NCBI RefSeq assembly: GCF_028473145.1
Contig: NZ_CP092370.1
Span: forward strand, 62,001 to 126,000
DNA: 64,000 bases
DNA from: Flavobacterium sp. CBA20B-1
GTDB lineage: Bacteria; Bacteroidota; Bacteroidia; Flavobacteriales; Flavobacteriaceae
Reading direction: 5' to 3'
A program made the translations under genes and the position numbers. The notes beneath the pieces were generated by a model. The model was given only the letters and a program-made list of their open reading frames with translations. It was not told the DNA's origin and did no database searches. Below, piece after piece: positions 52,357-61,534 of the stretch. The first letter of the stretch is position 1, and the number at the start of each line of letters is the position of its first letter.

Positions 52357-54147
52357 TTATTGATCGTTTAGGGCTTTCATAAACGCAATGAGTGCTTTTT
52401 GTTCGTGTTCCGATAAATCTAAAGCATCTGCCGGAAGCGTTTGGTTTTCTACAGATAAACCAAAACCCAAACCGCCCCCTTTGTTGTAAAAGTTTACTAC
52501 CTCTTCTAAAGATTTAAAAACACCATTGTGCATATATGGAGCAGTTTTTTCAATATTGCGAACAGTCACCGTTTTAAATGCATTTTTTAATTGATATAAA
52601 TCGGTATTGTATATATATCTTCCCAAATCGTTATCTAAAACAGTAATTTCTACATCAGCAGGAACCCCCAAAACTTCTTGTTCAGAAGAGGAGAACCGTG
52701 GCGGAACTGTTCCGTTAAAAATGGGTAAAAAATGACAGGTTGCACATTTTGCCTTAGCAACAAAAACATTAAATCCCTCTTTTTCTAAGGAAGTTAAAGC
52801 TGTTTTTTCACCACGCATATAATCATCAAATCTCGAAGAAAACGTACTAAGCGATCTAACATAGCTTGCCAATGCATTTTGAACATGCCAACCTTCAATT
52901 TTAGTGTCTTTATAAATCTCTTTAAATAAAGTTGCATAGTGCTCATCGGTTTGTACCATTTTTAAAATATCTGTCATATTGCCGTGCATCTCTTCTTGGT
53001 TTTCAATCACACTTGTAGTAAGTGATTCTATATCTGCTTGCCGCATATCCCAAAATTGTCCGTGATAAAAACCTGCGTAATTTAAAGAAGGTGTGTTGCG
53101 AAGCAACGGACTACCTGCCAAATCGGAAGCCACTTTAAATCCGTCGGTAAATGCCTTCTCGGGATCATGACAACTTGCGCAGCTGCGTGTATTGTTTTTG
53201 GATAAGTGCGTGTCGTAAAATAATTTCTTTCCTAATTCAATTTTTTTTGGATTCGATTTTAAGTTTTGATCTGCCGAAACAGCATTCAAATCAAAAGCAT
53301 TCCGTGCAAAAAGCGAAGCAGCATCTGGCTTTAGCATACTCACACGTTTAACAAACGGAATTTGGGCATCAAGCTGCAATTGATGTAACTTTTGTGCAAT
53401 TGGATCTAAATAATTGATAATATATCCCAAATAATCAAACGTATTTTTATTGGATGATTGGTTGATGGTTGTTTGTGCGGTTCTCAATAACTCCATCGAA
53501 TTTTGGAATGATTCAAACCTTTGTAATTCATTTTTATAAATATTTAAAACATCTTCTATACCTTTTAAAGCAGCTTGCGATTCTGGAAAAAGCAAATTAC
53601 TTACAGGGGTATCAAATCCAGTGATGCCTAAAGTAGTAATTTTAAATATACCCAATCGCAGGGCATCAAAAACCTGCTCTTTTGAAGGTTTTGTAGCTTC
53701 AAAATTTGTAATTCCGGCTCTGATTAAATTATCAATAATGCGAATTTGTTTTATAATTTCGGTTTGTTGCTCTTTTTGATAATGAGGATATAAATATTCT
53801 TCTAAAACTTGAAAACCTTCAGCATCTAAAAATTTATTTTCTTCTAAATCTAAATGATCCAAAGCCGGACCGTTTAACAATTTAGACGATTTTGGTAAAA
53901 AATATTCCGTTGCCCACTCGGTGTTTTTAAAAAGCAATCTGCATTTTAAAAAGTGCTGTTGCAATTCGCTTTCTGAAGCATTTGACTGTGCCAAACGTTC
54001 AAAATTTTGAAGAGCTTCCGATAGATTTTGTAGGTTTTTGATAATGTGCTGTTGCACGGTTTGCTCGTGATTAATTTGGTAATCGTTGTTTTTTTTACAC
54101 TGGAATAACAACAGCGAAATACATAAAAAAAGAACTATTTTTTTCAT
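52357..54147 (-). CDS. dihaem cytochrome c peroxidase-like lipoprotein
   Basis: This 596-residue exported protein has a lipobox-like start (LLLFQC at about 12-17). The C-terminal 320 residues form a bacterial CCP/MauG unit with two haem c sites, C-A-S-C-H at 323-327 and C-A-T-C-H at 468-472. The first 270 residues are an all-helical extension, resembling imelysin-like or longer cytochrome peroxidase N-domains. It probably reduces peroxide or oxidises a partner in the periplasm. It lies downstream of a PhoX-like lipoprotein gene, with a hairpin between. Confidence 0.88.
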   Translation of the reverse strand: MKKIVLFLCISLLLFQCKKNNDYQINHEQTVQQHIIKNLQNLSEALQNFERLAQSNASESELQQHFLKCRLLFKNTEWATEYFLPKSSKLLNGPALDHLDLEENKFLDAEGFQVLEEYLYPHYQKEQQTEIIKQIRIIDNLIRAGITNFEATKPSKEQVFDALRLGIFKITTLGITGFDTPVSNLLFPESQAALKGIEDVLNIYKNELQRFESFQNSMELLRTAQTTINQSSNKNTFDYLGYIINYLDPIAQKLHQLQLDAQIPFVKRVSMLKPDAASLFARNAFDLNAVSADQNLKSNPKKIELGKKLFYDTHLSKNNTRSCASCHDPEKAFTDGFKVASDLAGSPLLRNTPSLNYAGFYHGQFWDMRQADIESLTTSVIENQEEMHGNMTDILKMVQTDEHYATLFKEIYKDTKIEGWHVQNALASYVRSLSTFSSRFDDYMRGEKTALTSLEKEGFNVFVAKAKCATCHFLPIFNGTVPPRFSSSEQEVLGVPADVEITVLDNDLGRYIYNTDLYQLKNAFKTVTVRNIEKTAPYMHNGVFKSLEEVVNFYNKGGGLGFGLSVENQTLPADALDLSEHEQKALIAFMKALNDQ

Positions 54148-54164
54148 TTTACAAGAAAAACAGA

Positions 54165-54190
54165 AAACACTGGCACTAAAGCCAGTGTTT
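54165..54190 (-). terminator. hairpin between the PhoX-like and peroxidase genes
   Basis: AAACACTGGC and GCCAGTGTTT pair over 10 bases around a 6-base loop. The T run on the minus strand is weak, so it could be a partial terminator setting the level of the downstream peroxidase. Confidence 0.6.
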
Positions 54191-54198
54191 GTTTGTTA

Positions 54199-55704
54199 TT
54201 AACGTTCAACATTTTTAATTAAAACTACTTGTCCGCCTTCTTTATTGCTTTGTGTACCAGAGCCATCGGCATTCAAAAATTCAGGTTTTTGCCAAGTGTG
54301 TGGATGAATATTCACGGCAAATGTTCCAGGAATACCTACTAAATCAGACACATCGATCATCGCACCATATTCCCATGAACCAAATTTGTCTAATTTACCA
54401 GATTGGTCAAATAAGTTAAACCATTCTGCATTGCCACGGTTGTGTTTCATATTTAACCAAGGTTTATATGATTTTTTTGCCATACTATATTGCCAAATAT
54501 ACGAGTCGTGATTGGCACCAGCGTAAAAAGAATCGCCATCTTCTTGTATATACACATAGTTTTCGGTAACGCAAATATTATCAGGGTTTATTAAATCATT
54601 TCCAGGGTTTGAATCACCTTCTGCAATGATTTCTAATGTTCCTTTAAACATATTGTTCTTGTCTAAAACCAATTTATACACACGTCCCCACATGGTATAT
54701 CCAGGCACTGGTTGTCCGCCACTTGCTTGTCCGGTAGCAGTAAAATAAATTTCATTTCCATTACCTTTCCCTTTGCGGTAATCCACATCTTCAACTCTTG
54801 AAAAACGCAATGCATTATTGGTGATGTTCGCAGCATTTATTTCAGCACCTGTTAAATTTTTAGCATTAGGAATTTCCACAAATTCCACAGCATACGATTG
54901 ATTTTTTGTCATGCTCCCTTCGGTAATGGTATTGTCAATTCTTTTTAAAGCATACAGCTTACCGTTATCCAAATCACCACGTGTGTTGGAATGATACATG
55001 ATTAATTGACCAGCACTTTGATGATTGGTTGAATAACTTTGGTCTTCACCGATTAAAATAAAAGTACCATTTCCCGATACATCTGAAGGCAAAGGAACAG
55101 CGTTTTCCATGCTCGCTCTTCCCAATGCGGGCTTCACACGGTCTGTTCTAGAACGGTCGTTAACAAAACCCAATGGATCAATGGCATGCACTAAGCTTTC
55201 TTCACCCGATTCACCCGCAGTTAAAAAAACCGGTCCAAATCCATGAACTGCTGGCTCTGCAAGGGTAGCCGAACACAACCTTGTCATTCCACCCACTGCA
55301 TCAACAATGTATTCACCACGAACCGGCTTAAAGTTTTTGTCTAAAAACACACGCGATACCGATTGTAAAATTTCGTGGTTGGTAATCATCATAAAACCTT
55401 CACCGCTTGGGTTTTTCATAAATCCGGCTCCGTCTGGCTGTGCACCAAACACAAAATTAGGAGATTGTTCTAACTTGTCCGAAGATGAAATAAGCGTTAA
55501 AATTTCTAAATCTTCAAATCCGGGCATTCCATAAACCAATGCCGGTATATTGGAATGATTCACAAGGTTAATAGTTGTTTCTGGAACTTCGGTTTCAGGG
55601 TTGGTTTCTTCTTCTTGTGAAGGAATCGCTTCATCCTGGCATGAAGTAACGAATAAAGAAGCAAAAGCTAAAAAAGCTATTTTTCCTACATAAATTTTTT
55701 TCAT
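54199..55704 (-). CDS. DUF839/PhoX-like lipoprotein
   Basis: This 501-residue protein has a lipoprotein signal (FVTSC at about residues 18-22) and an acidic linker. The body has the DUF839/PhoX landmarks: MITNHEI, GGMTRLCSATLAEP, AGESGEESL, and late NPDNICVTENYVYIQEDG. PhoX enzymes are calcium-iron alkaline phosphatases; relatives of unknown substrate are common in this phylum. The residues that would prove phosphatase activity cannot be checked by eye. It precedes a dihaem peroxidase gene. Confidence 0.8.
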   Translation of the reverse strand: MKKIYVGKIAFLAFASLFVTSCQDEAIPSQEEETNPETEVPETTINLVNHSNIPALVYGMPGFEDLEILTLISSSDKLEQSPNFVFGAQPDGAGFMKNPSGEGFMMITNHEILQSVSRVFLDKNFKPVRGEYIVDAVGGMTRLCSATLAEPAVHGFGPVFLTAGESGEESLVHAIDPLGFVNDRSRTDRVKPALGRASMENAVPLPSDVSGNGTFILIGEDQSYSTNHQSAGQLIMYHSNTRGDLDNGKLYALKRIDNTITEGSMTKNQSYAVEFVEIPNAKNLTGAEINAANITNNALRFSRVEDVDYRKGKGNGNEIYFTATGQASGGQPVPGYTMWGRVYKLVLDKNNMFKGTLEIIAEGDSNPGNDLINPDNICVTENYVYIQEDGDSFYAGANHDSYIWQYSMAKKSYKPWLNMKHNRGNAEWFNLFDQSGKLDKFGSWEYGAMIDVSDLVGIPGTFAVNIHPHTWQKPEFLNADGSGTQSNKEGGQVVLIKNVER

Positions 55705-55728
55705 TGTTTATTTGTATTTTGTTCGATA

Positions 55729-55736
55729 CAAACATA
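55729..55736 (-). promoter_or_regulatory. -7 box of the PhoX-like gene
   Basis: On the minus strand TATGTTTG matches TAnnTTTG, 24 bases before the ATG. The 230 bases between it and the plus-strand promoter at 55965 are AT-rich and hold no recognisable feature. Confidence 0.55.
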
Positions 55737-55964
55737 GAACAAGGTGTGTAAGTAAATCTTTAGCAGAAAATTATGTTAAAGCAGATTCTTAGTTAAAAAT
55801 TTGTAAAATTTGTAAAGTTTTTATTGCGTAATTTTAATTCGGCTTAACATTAGGTTGTGTTTGATTGTATCACCCACTTAAAACAAGTTACATGATCGAA
55901 TAAAAAACGCTTATTTAAACAATTAATAATCACATAATCCGTTTCAATTATATATATATTTTAA

Positions 55965-55972
55965 TATATTTG
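55965..55972 (+). promoter_or_regulatory. -7 box of the TPR protein gene
   Basis: TATATTTG matches the consensus 21 bases before the ATG at 55994. It overlaps an alternative TTG start at 55970, which argues for the ATG. Confidence 0.6.
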
Positions 55973-55993
55973 ATTTTTAAAAAAATAGTTGAA

Positions 55994-58900
55994 ATGCGAA
56001 AAGCGAATCATTTTCTATACCTATCCTTTTTGTTGGGCGGAATTTCTATGAATGCCCAACAATCTTACAACAACACGCAAGAAAACAAAGATTTCTACAA
56101 CGCAGTAAGTTTATACAATGAACAACAATATGCCGTTGCTCAAATTTTGTTTGATCAAGTAAAAATAAAAAATACAAACGACGAAATACAAGCAGAAAGT
56201 GCCTATTACAGTGCCAATTGTGCCATTCGTTTAGGGCAGGCAGGAGCAGAACAAAAAATCAGTCAGTTTATATATGATTATCCCACCAGCAGTAAACAAG
56301 CACAAGCTTATGTTGATGTAAGCAATTTTTACTTCTCGCAAGGTGATTACGATCAATCTTTGCGTTATGCCGAAAAAATAAACGAAGCCATTTTAAGTCC
56401 GGCAGATAAGGATCGTATCAATTTTCAAAAAGGATATGCATATTTCAGCAAAAAGCAAAATGCCAAAGCAAAAACATATCTCGATCAAGTGAATTTGGAA
56501 GGAGCGTATGGCAATCAAGCAAAATATTATTTAGGATACATTTCGTATGCCAACAACGATTACGATCAAGCAAATGAATACTTTGCCAATGTGGAATCTG
56601 TTGAAAAGTATCAAGAACGTATGGGCTATTACAAAGCCGATATGCAGTTTAAAAGCGGAAACTTTCAAAAAGCTATTGAAGAAGGTTTGGCACAAATGCC
56701 AAAATCTACCGAAGCCGAAAAATCAGAACTTTCAAAAATCATCGGCGAAAGCTATTTCAACTTGAAACAATATGATAAAGCATTACCTTATTTATTGGCT
56801 TATGAAGGTAAAAACGGAAAGCTAAGCAATGTGGATTTTTATCAATTGGGCTATTCGTATTATCAACAAAAAGACTACGAAAAAGCCGTTTCTGAATTCA
56901 ATAAAATCATCAGCGGAAAAGATGCTGTGGCTCAAAACGCCTATTATCATTTGGGTGAAAGTTATTTAAAATTAAATCAACGCACACAAGCTTTAAACGC
57001 ATTTAAAAATGCTTCTGAAATGGATTTTTCTGCAAAAATTCAAGAAGATGCGTATGCAAATTATGCCAAATTAAGTTACGATATTGGAAATCCTTACAAA
57101 AGTGTTCCAGAAGTAATAACTGATTTTTTGGTGAAATATCCCGAAACGCCTTACAAACAAGAAATGAGTGACTTGTTGGTAGATTCCTATATATCAACCA
57201 AAAATTATCAGGCAGCTTTAGAAGTTTTAGAATCAAACCGCACGCCACTGAATAAAGCAGCTTATCAAAAGGTTACTTTTTATAGGGGAGTGGAACTGTT
57301 CAACGAAGGTAAATTCAGTCTGGCAAACAGTATGTTCAATAAATCAATTGCGGAGCGCCAAGACAATAAATATGTGGCAAGGGCTACTTATTGGCGAGGC
57401 GAAAGCGAATATGCATTGAACCGTTTTGGAGATGCCTACCAAACATTTACCACTTTTAAACAATTGCCACAAGCGCAAAACACGCCAGAATTTAAAAGCG
57501 CAGAATACAATTTGGGATATGCTGCCTACAAGTTGAAAAACTACAGCAATGCTAATACGCACTTTAAAAATTATTTGGCGGCGGTGAAAGACGATGCTAA
57601 AAAAACAGATGCCACTTTGCGTTTGGCAGATGGATACTTTGTAACCAAGCAATACGGAGCAGCCATGGAAATGTATAATTCCATTTTAAACAGCAATTCG
57701 CCTTATAAAGATTATGCGGCATATCAAAAAGCTATTTCGTATGGTTTTATCGATAAAACACCCACAAAAATTGAAGAATTACAAAAATTTATCGCTAATT
57801 ATAAGTCGTCTAGTTTAATAGATGACGCCATTTATGAATTGGGAAGCACTTATGCCAACACCAATCAAACCAACAAATCTATTGAAACATTTAATCAATT
57901 AATTAGCAATTATCCGCAGTCCAATTTAATTTCAAAAACAATTCTGCGTCAAGGGTTAGTTTATGTGAATGCAAACCAAGAAGACAAGGCAATTGAACGA
58001 TTTAAAAAAGTGGTGGCCGATTATCCGGGTTCGCAAGATGCCATGGAAGCAGTTCAAAATGCCCGAATTGTTTATTTAGATTCAGGAAGATCTAATGAAT
58101 TTGCCGCTTGGGTTAAAAATCTGGATTTTGTGGATATTTCTACCGCCGAATTAGAAAACGATGTATTCACGTCGGCAGAAAATCAAATGGCACAAAATAA
58201 TAACGAAGGTGCGTTGAAAAGCTTAAACGATTATGTGAGCAATTATTCCAACGGATTACATGCTACAAAAGCTTATTTTAACATGGCAGAAATTTATTTT
58301 GGAAATAATAAAGTAGCCGAAGCAAAAGCCAATTATGAGCAGGTGGTTAAACGAGGAAAATCGGAATATACAGAGCAATCTTTAATTCGACTTTCTAATA
58401 TGTACCTCAATGAAAAAGACAAAACAAATGCTCAACGTGTCTTGAATTTGTTAGAAATCAATGCTAGTAATGACAATAATAAGCTTTTTGCACAAGCAAA
58501 CCTTATGAAAATAGCTTATGAAGAAAACGATATGACCACCGCTGCAAAATATGCCAATATTTTGGCTGCCAACAACAAAGTAGACAAACGCATTAAAGCA
58601 GATGCTACAGCGATTAGCGCCCGAATGGCGTTTAAAAACAGCGATACTGCCAATGCGCGCAAATTATACGAGCAGTTAAACAGTATTGCATCGGGTGATT
58701 TAAAAGCCGAAGCTTTGTATTACGATGCTTATTTTAAAAATGCTGATAAAAAATACGATGCATCAAACAAAATCATAGAAAAATTGGTAAAAGAATATTC
58801 GGCAAATAAATATTACAATGCCAAAGGCTTGGTTTTGCTGGCTAAAAACTTCTATCAATTGAAAGACAGTTACCAGGCAACTTATATTTTGGAGAGTGTA

Positions 58901-59002
58901 ATTTCTAATGCCACAGAATATGCAGATGTGGTTACCGAAGCCCAAACAGAGTTGAATCGCATTAAAACAGAAGAATCGAAACGAAATTCATCGGTTAAAT
59001 AA
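55994..59002 (+). CDS. large exported tetratricopeptide-repeat protein
   Basis: This 1002-residue protein has a signal peptide (FLYLSFLLGGISMNAQQ) and is then almost wholly TPR/Sel1-like helical repeats, for example FYNAVSLYNEQQYAVAQILFDQV, YYLGYISYANNDYDQANEYF and YQLGYSYYQQKDYEKAVSEF. About 20 repeats can be counted loosely. It begins from its own promoter and ends 6 bases before an outer-membrane barrel gene. The pairing is widespread in Flavobacteriia, suggesting a periplasmic scaffold or chaperone for that barrel; this is inference. Confidence 0.85.
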   Translation: MRKANHFLYLSFLLGGISMNAQQSYNNTQENKDFYNAVSLYNEQQYAVAQILFDQVKIKNTNDEIQAESAYYSANCAIRLGQAGAEQKISQFIYDYPTSSKQAQAYVDVSNFYFSQGDYDQSLRYAEKINEAILSPADKDRINFQKGYAYFSKKQNAKAKTYLDQVNLEGAYGNQAKYYLGYISYANNDYDQANEYFANVESVEKYQERMGYYKADMQFKSGNFQKAIEEGLAQMPKSTEAEKSELSKIIGESYFNLKQYDKALPYLLAYEGKNGKLSNVDFYQLGYSYYQQKDYEKAVSEFNKIISGKDAVAQNAYYHLGESYLKLNQRTQALNAFKNASEMDFSAKIQEDAYANYAKLSYDIGNPYKSVPEVITDFLVKYPETPYKQEMSDLLVDSYISTKNYQAALEVLESNRTPLNKAAYQKVTFYRGVELFNEGKFSLANSMFNKSIAERQDNKYVARATYWRGESEYALNRFGDAYQTFTTFKQLPQAQNTPEFKSAEYNLGYAAYKLKNYSNANTHFKNYLAAVKDDAKKTDATLRLADGYFVTKQYGAAMEMYNSILNSNSPYKDYAAYQKAISYGFIDKTPTKIEELQKFIANYKSSSLIDDAIYELGSTYANTNQTNKSIETFNQLISNYPQSNLISKTILRQGLVYVNANQEDKAIERFKKVVADYPGSQDAMEAVQNARIVYLDSGRSNEFAAWVKNLDFVDISTAELENDVFTSAENQMAQNNNEGALKSLNDYVSNYSNGLHATKAYFNMAEIYFGNNKVAEAKANYEQVVKRGKSEYTEQSLIRLSNMYLNEKDKTNAQRVLNLLEINASNDNNKLFAQANLMKIAYEENDMTTAAKYANILAANNKVDKRIKADATAISARMAFKNSDTANARKLYEQLNSIASGDLKAEALYYDAYFKNADKKYDASNKIIEKLVKEYSANKYYNAKGLVLLAKNFYQLKDSYQATYILESVISNATEYADVVTEAQTELNRIKTEESKRNSSVK

Positions 59003-59008
59003 TTTTTT

Positions 59009-60757
59009 ATGAAAAAGTACGCATTAAGCATCACTATAGCAGCGGCATTTTTTGCTCATCAGGCAAATGCACAAGAAGATAAAGATAAAAAGAATAAGGG
59101 AGTAGGAACCGAAGTTGTAAACGTAACATCGGAATATCAAGCTACTTTGAACGACGCTTTTAAAATTAACGATAACCCGTTAATTGAAGACGAAGACATC
59201 AACCAGAAAAAAGAAGTAAAATACACTATTTTTTCGGTTCCGGTTGCATCTACCTTTTCACCTGCAAAAGGCGAAGCTGCAAAGGTTGACAATGATTCGT
59301 TGGCAAAATTTTACAGTAATTACGCATTGTTTGGTTTTGGAAATTACAACACCATTCGGGGTGAATTGGGCATTGTAGAAACCATTGGAAGTAAAAATAT
59401 GTATGTGGGCGGTTTGCTTAAACACATATCGTCGGGCGGTGGTATCGAAAATGTACAATTAGATGATTCGTTCAGCAAAAGTAATTTAGATTTCACGCTG
59501 GGTCAACGCAACGAAAACAATCAATGGAACACCCAATTTGGAGCAATGACATCGAAATATAATTGGTATGGAACACCTGCCGATTTTTTTGTATCGAATT
59601 TTAATTTTGATTTGGTTGATCCTTTGCAAAAATACAACGATGTGCATATTGGTGCTTCTTATGAAAGTTATATCGGTGCTTTCGAAAAAATAGATGCTCG
59701 ATACAAATATTTTTGGGACGATTACAGCAGTAAAGAAAGCCGCTTTGTGATTGCACCAAAATTTAGTGTGGAACTGCCCAATAATACCGTATATATAAAT
59801 TTAGAAGCAGATTATGTAAACACGCAATTTGCAAACAATGGTATTGATAATGTGGTAGATACATATAATCACTTAAACTTATCTGCGAACCCAAGTATCA
59901 AGTTTTTTGATGCCGATTATTCCTTGGAATTAGGTGCTGGTTTAACGTATATTTTAGGCAAAGAACAAGGAATTGAAAACAATTCACTAGTGATTTATCC
60001 AATGGTGAAAGCTAATTTTAATCTTGTTCCAAACATCGTGCAGGCATATTTAGGAGCAGTAGGAGGTGTGCAGCAAAATTCGTATGCCGACTTAGCAGAT
60101 CAAAATCCGTTTTTGGCACCGACTTTCGTTTTAAGACCAACCAGAACCAATTATGATGTGTATGCAGGTATGAAAGGAAAATTGTATCATAATTTATCCT
60201 ACAATGTCCGCGCAAATTACAAGAACGAAGACGATAAAGCCATGTTTACCATCAATCCATACAACATCAATCTACAAAATAAACAAGGCTATCAATACGG
60301 AAACTCTTTTGGTTTGATTTATGATAAAGTAACCACATTTACCTTATTTGGTGAGTTGAATTTTGATTTTTCAGGAAAAGCTCAAATTGGTTTGTCAGGT
60401 GAATACAATAGTTTCAATATAGACCAATATCAAGATGTGTTTCATATACCTCAAGGAAAAATTAATGTAAACGTATTGTATAACTTTACTGATCAATGGT
60501 TTGCAGATGCGAATTTAGGATATGTTGGGCAACGTTACGAGTTCAGCGGTGCTCCGATATCTACTATGACCGATGATATAAAACTGGGCGATTTCTATGA
60601 TTTGAATGTTACTGTGGGGTATAGACCAACTGCTCAGTGGACTATTTTTGCCAAAGGATTAAATTTAGCAAACGAAAATTATTTGCGTTTTAACCAATAC
60701 CAAGTGCAAGGTTTGCAAGTGTTGGGTGGAGCCATATATAAATTCGATTTTAAATAA
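59009..60757 (+). CDS. TonB-receptor-like outer-membrane beta-barrel protein
   Basis: This 582-residue protein has a signal peptide (ALSITIAAAFFAHQANAQ). It contains many alternating beta strands with aromatic girdles and ends LGGAIYKFDFK, an outer-membrane C-terminal strand. The segment AKGLNLANENYLRF is typical of the last strands of TonB-dependent receptors. No plug domain or TonB box is evident, and the length is below that of a full receptor. It follows the TPR gene by 6 bases and is surely its partner. Confidence 0.8.
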   Translation: MKKYALSITIAAAFFAHQANAQEDKDKKNKGVGTEVVNVTSEYQATLNDAFKINDNPLIEDEDINQKKEVKYTIFSVPVASTFSPAKGEAAKVDNDSLAKFYSNYALFGFGNYNTIRGELGIVETIGSKNMYVGGLLKHISSGGGIENVQLDDSFSKSNLDFTLGQRNENNQWNTQFGAMTSKYNWYGTPADFFVSNFNFDLVDPLQKYNDVHIGASYESYIGAFEKIDARYKYFWDDYSSKESRFVIAPKFSVELPNNTVYINLEADYVNTQFANNGIDNVVDTYNHLNLSANPSIKFFDADYSLELGAGLTYILGKEQGIENNSLVIYPMVKANFNLVPNIVQAYLGAVGGVQQNSYADLADQNPFLAPTFVLRPTRTNYDVYAGMKGKLYHNLSYNVRANYKNEDDKAMFTINPYNINLQNKQGYQYGNSFGLIYDKVTTFTLFGELNFDFSGKAQIGLSGEYNSFNIDQYQDVFHIPQGKINVNVLYNFTDQWFADANLGYVGQRYEFSGAPISTMTDDIKLGDFYDLNVTVGYRPTAQWTIFAKGLNLANENYLRFNQYQVQGLQVLGGAIYKFDFK

Positions 60758-60809
60758 AAGCAATAATTACAATGCTGCAAGGTTTTTAAAACCTTGTAGC
60801 TATTACTGC

Positions 60810-60846
60810 TTCAAAACTTTTATTAGCCTTGAAGACTTTTTTTAAG
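60810..60846 (+). terminator. probable terminator after the barrel gene
   Basis: GCTTCAA and TTGAAG arms around a loop of about 17 bases precede a run of seven T. A tighter CAAGGTTTTTAAAACCTTG hairpin at 60778-60796 lies just before it but lacks a T run. The 215-base gap holds nothing else recognised apart from a weak hairpin just before the next ATG. Confidence 0.5.
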
Positions 60847-60972
60847 ATAGAATAAACAAACGGTTTCAATAAGAACTTTCAGAATCGGCATCTATATTTA
60901 TATCGTTTGGTTTACAAGTAATCACAATCAAGCAGAAGTTGACTACAAAAGCTCCAAAAGGGCTTTATTTTT

Positions 60973-61419
60973 ATGGAAAGAAAAGAACTAAAACAATTGG
61001 TTTTAAATACGCTAAGCAATCAGCTAGCAATTATACAAAATCAAATAACCGATTTGGCAACCGATTCTTTAAACGATGCCAAGAGTTCAGCCGGTGATAA
61101 ACACGAAACCGGCCTGGCAATGATGCACCTAGAACAAGAAAAATTGACTGCAAAATTACAGCAGTTGCAGGCAATGCATCAAATTGCTCGCACATTACCA
61201 ATAGAAAAAAAGGTGCAAAAAGTGACCTTTGGCTCTGTTGTAAAAACCAATCAATCCATATTATATGTCAGTGTTCCATTACAAGCTGTTCTGTATCAAA
61301 ATCAAAAAATATTTTGTGTTTCAGAAAAAGCACCATTAGTGCAACAATTATTACATAAAGAAATTGGTAGTGAAATAACATTCAACACCATTTTGTATCA
61401 AATATTAGATATATATTAG
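60973..61419 (+). CDS. GreA-like small protein
   Basis: This 148-residue protein has an N-terminal antiparallel coiled coil (about residues 5-70, with QNQITDLATDSLNDAKSSAG) and a small C-terminal beta domain (VTFGSVVKTNQSILYVSV ...). This resembles the GreA/GreB coiled coil plus FKBP-like layout, although it is shorter and divergent. Relatives in Flavobacteriia are often mislabelled 3-oxoacyl-ACP synthase; nothing here supports that. A role in RNA polymerase binding is possible. It lies between the barrel gene and gyrB. Confidence 0.55.
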   Translation: MERKELKQLVLNTLSNQLAIIQNQITDLATDSLNDAKSSAGDKHETGLAMMHLEQEKLTAKLQQLQAMHQIARTLPIEKKVQKVTFGSVVKTNQSILYVSVPLQAVLYQNQKIFCVSEKAPLVQQLLHKEIGSEITFNTILYQILDIY

Positions 61420-61494
61420 TTTTAACGATCTGTAGTGTTGATAACTTCAAAAACAATAAATGCTTTTAGAGGGCAAAAATTCGTTAAAATTTAG

Positions 61495-61502
61495 TACATT
61501 TG
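61495..61502 (+). promoter_or_regulatory. -7 box of gyrB
   Basis: TACATTTG matches TAnnTTTG, 32 bases before the gyrB ATG. No exact -33 TTG is present. Confidence 0.55.
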
Positions 61503-61534
61503 TAGTTTAGTATATTTTAGTACACCTTAAAATT

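Noticed and set aside
60778-60796. CAAGGTTTTTAAAACCTTG hairpin as a terminator
   Set aside because: It is a good stem but has no T run after it; the following 60810-60846 structure is the better candidate.
60758-60972. tRNA or structured RNA in the spacer before the GreA-like gene
   Set aside because: No cloverleaf or T-arm consensus is present; only simple hairpins were found.
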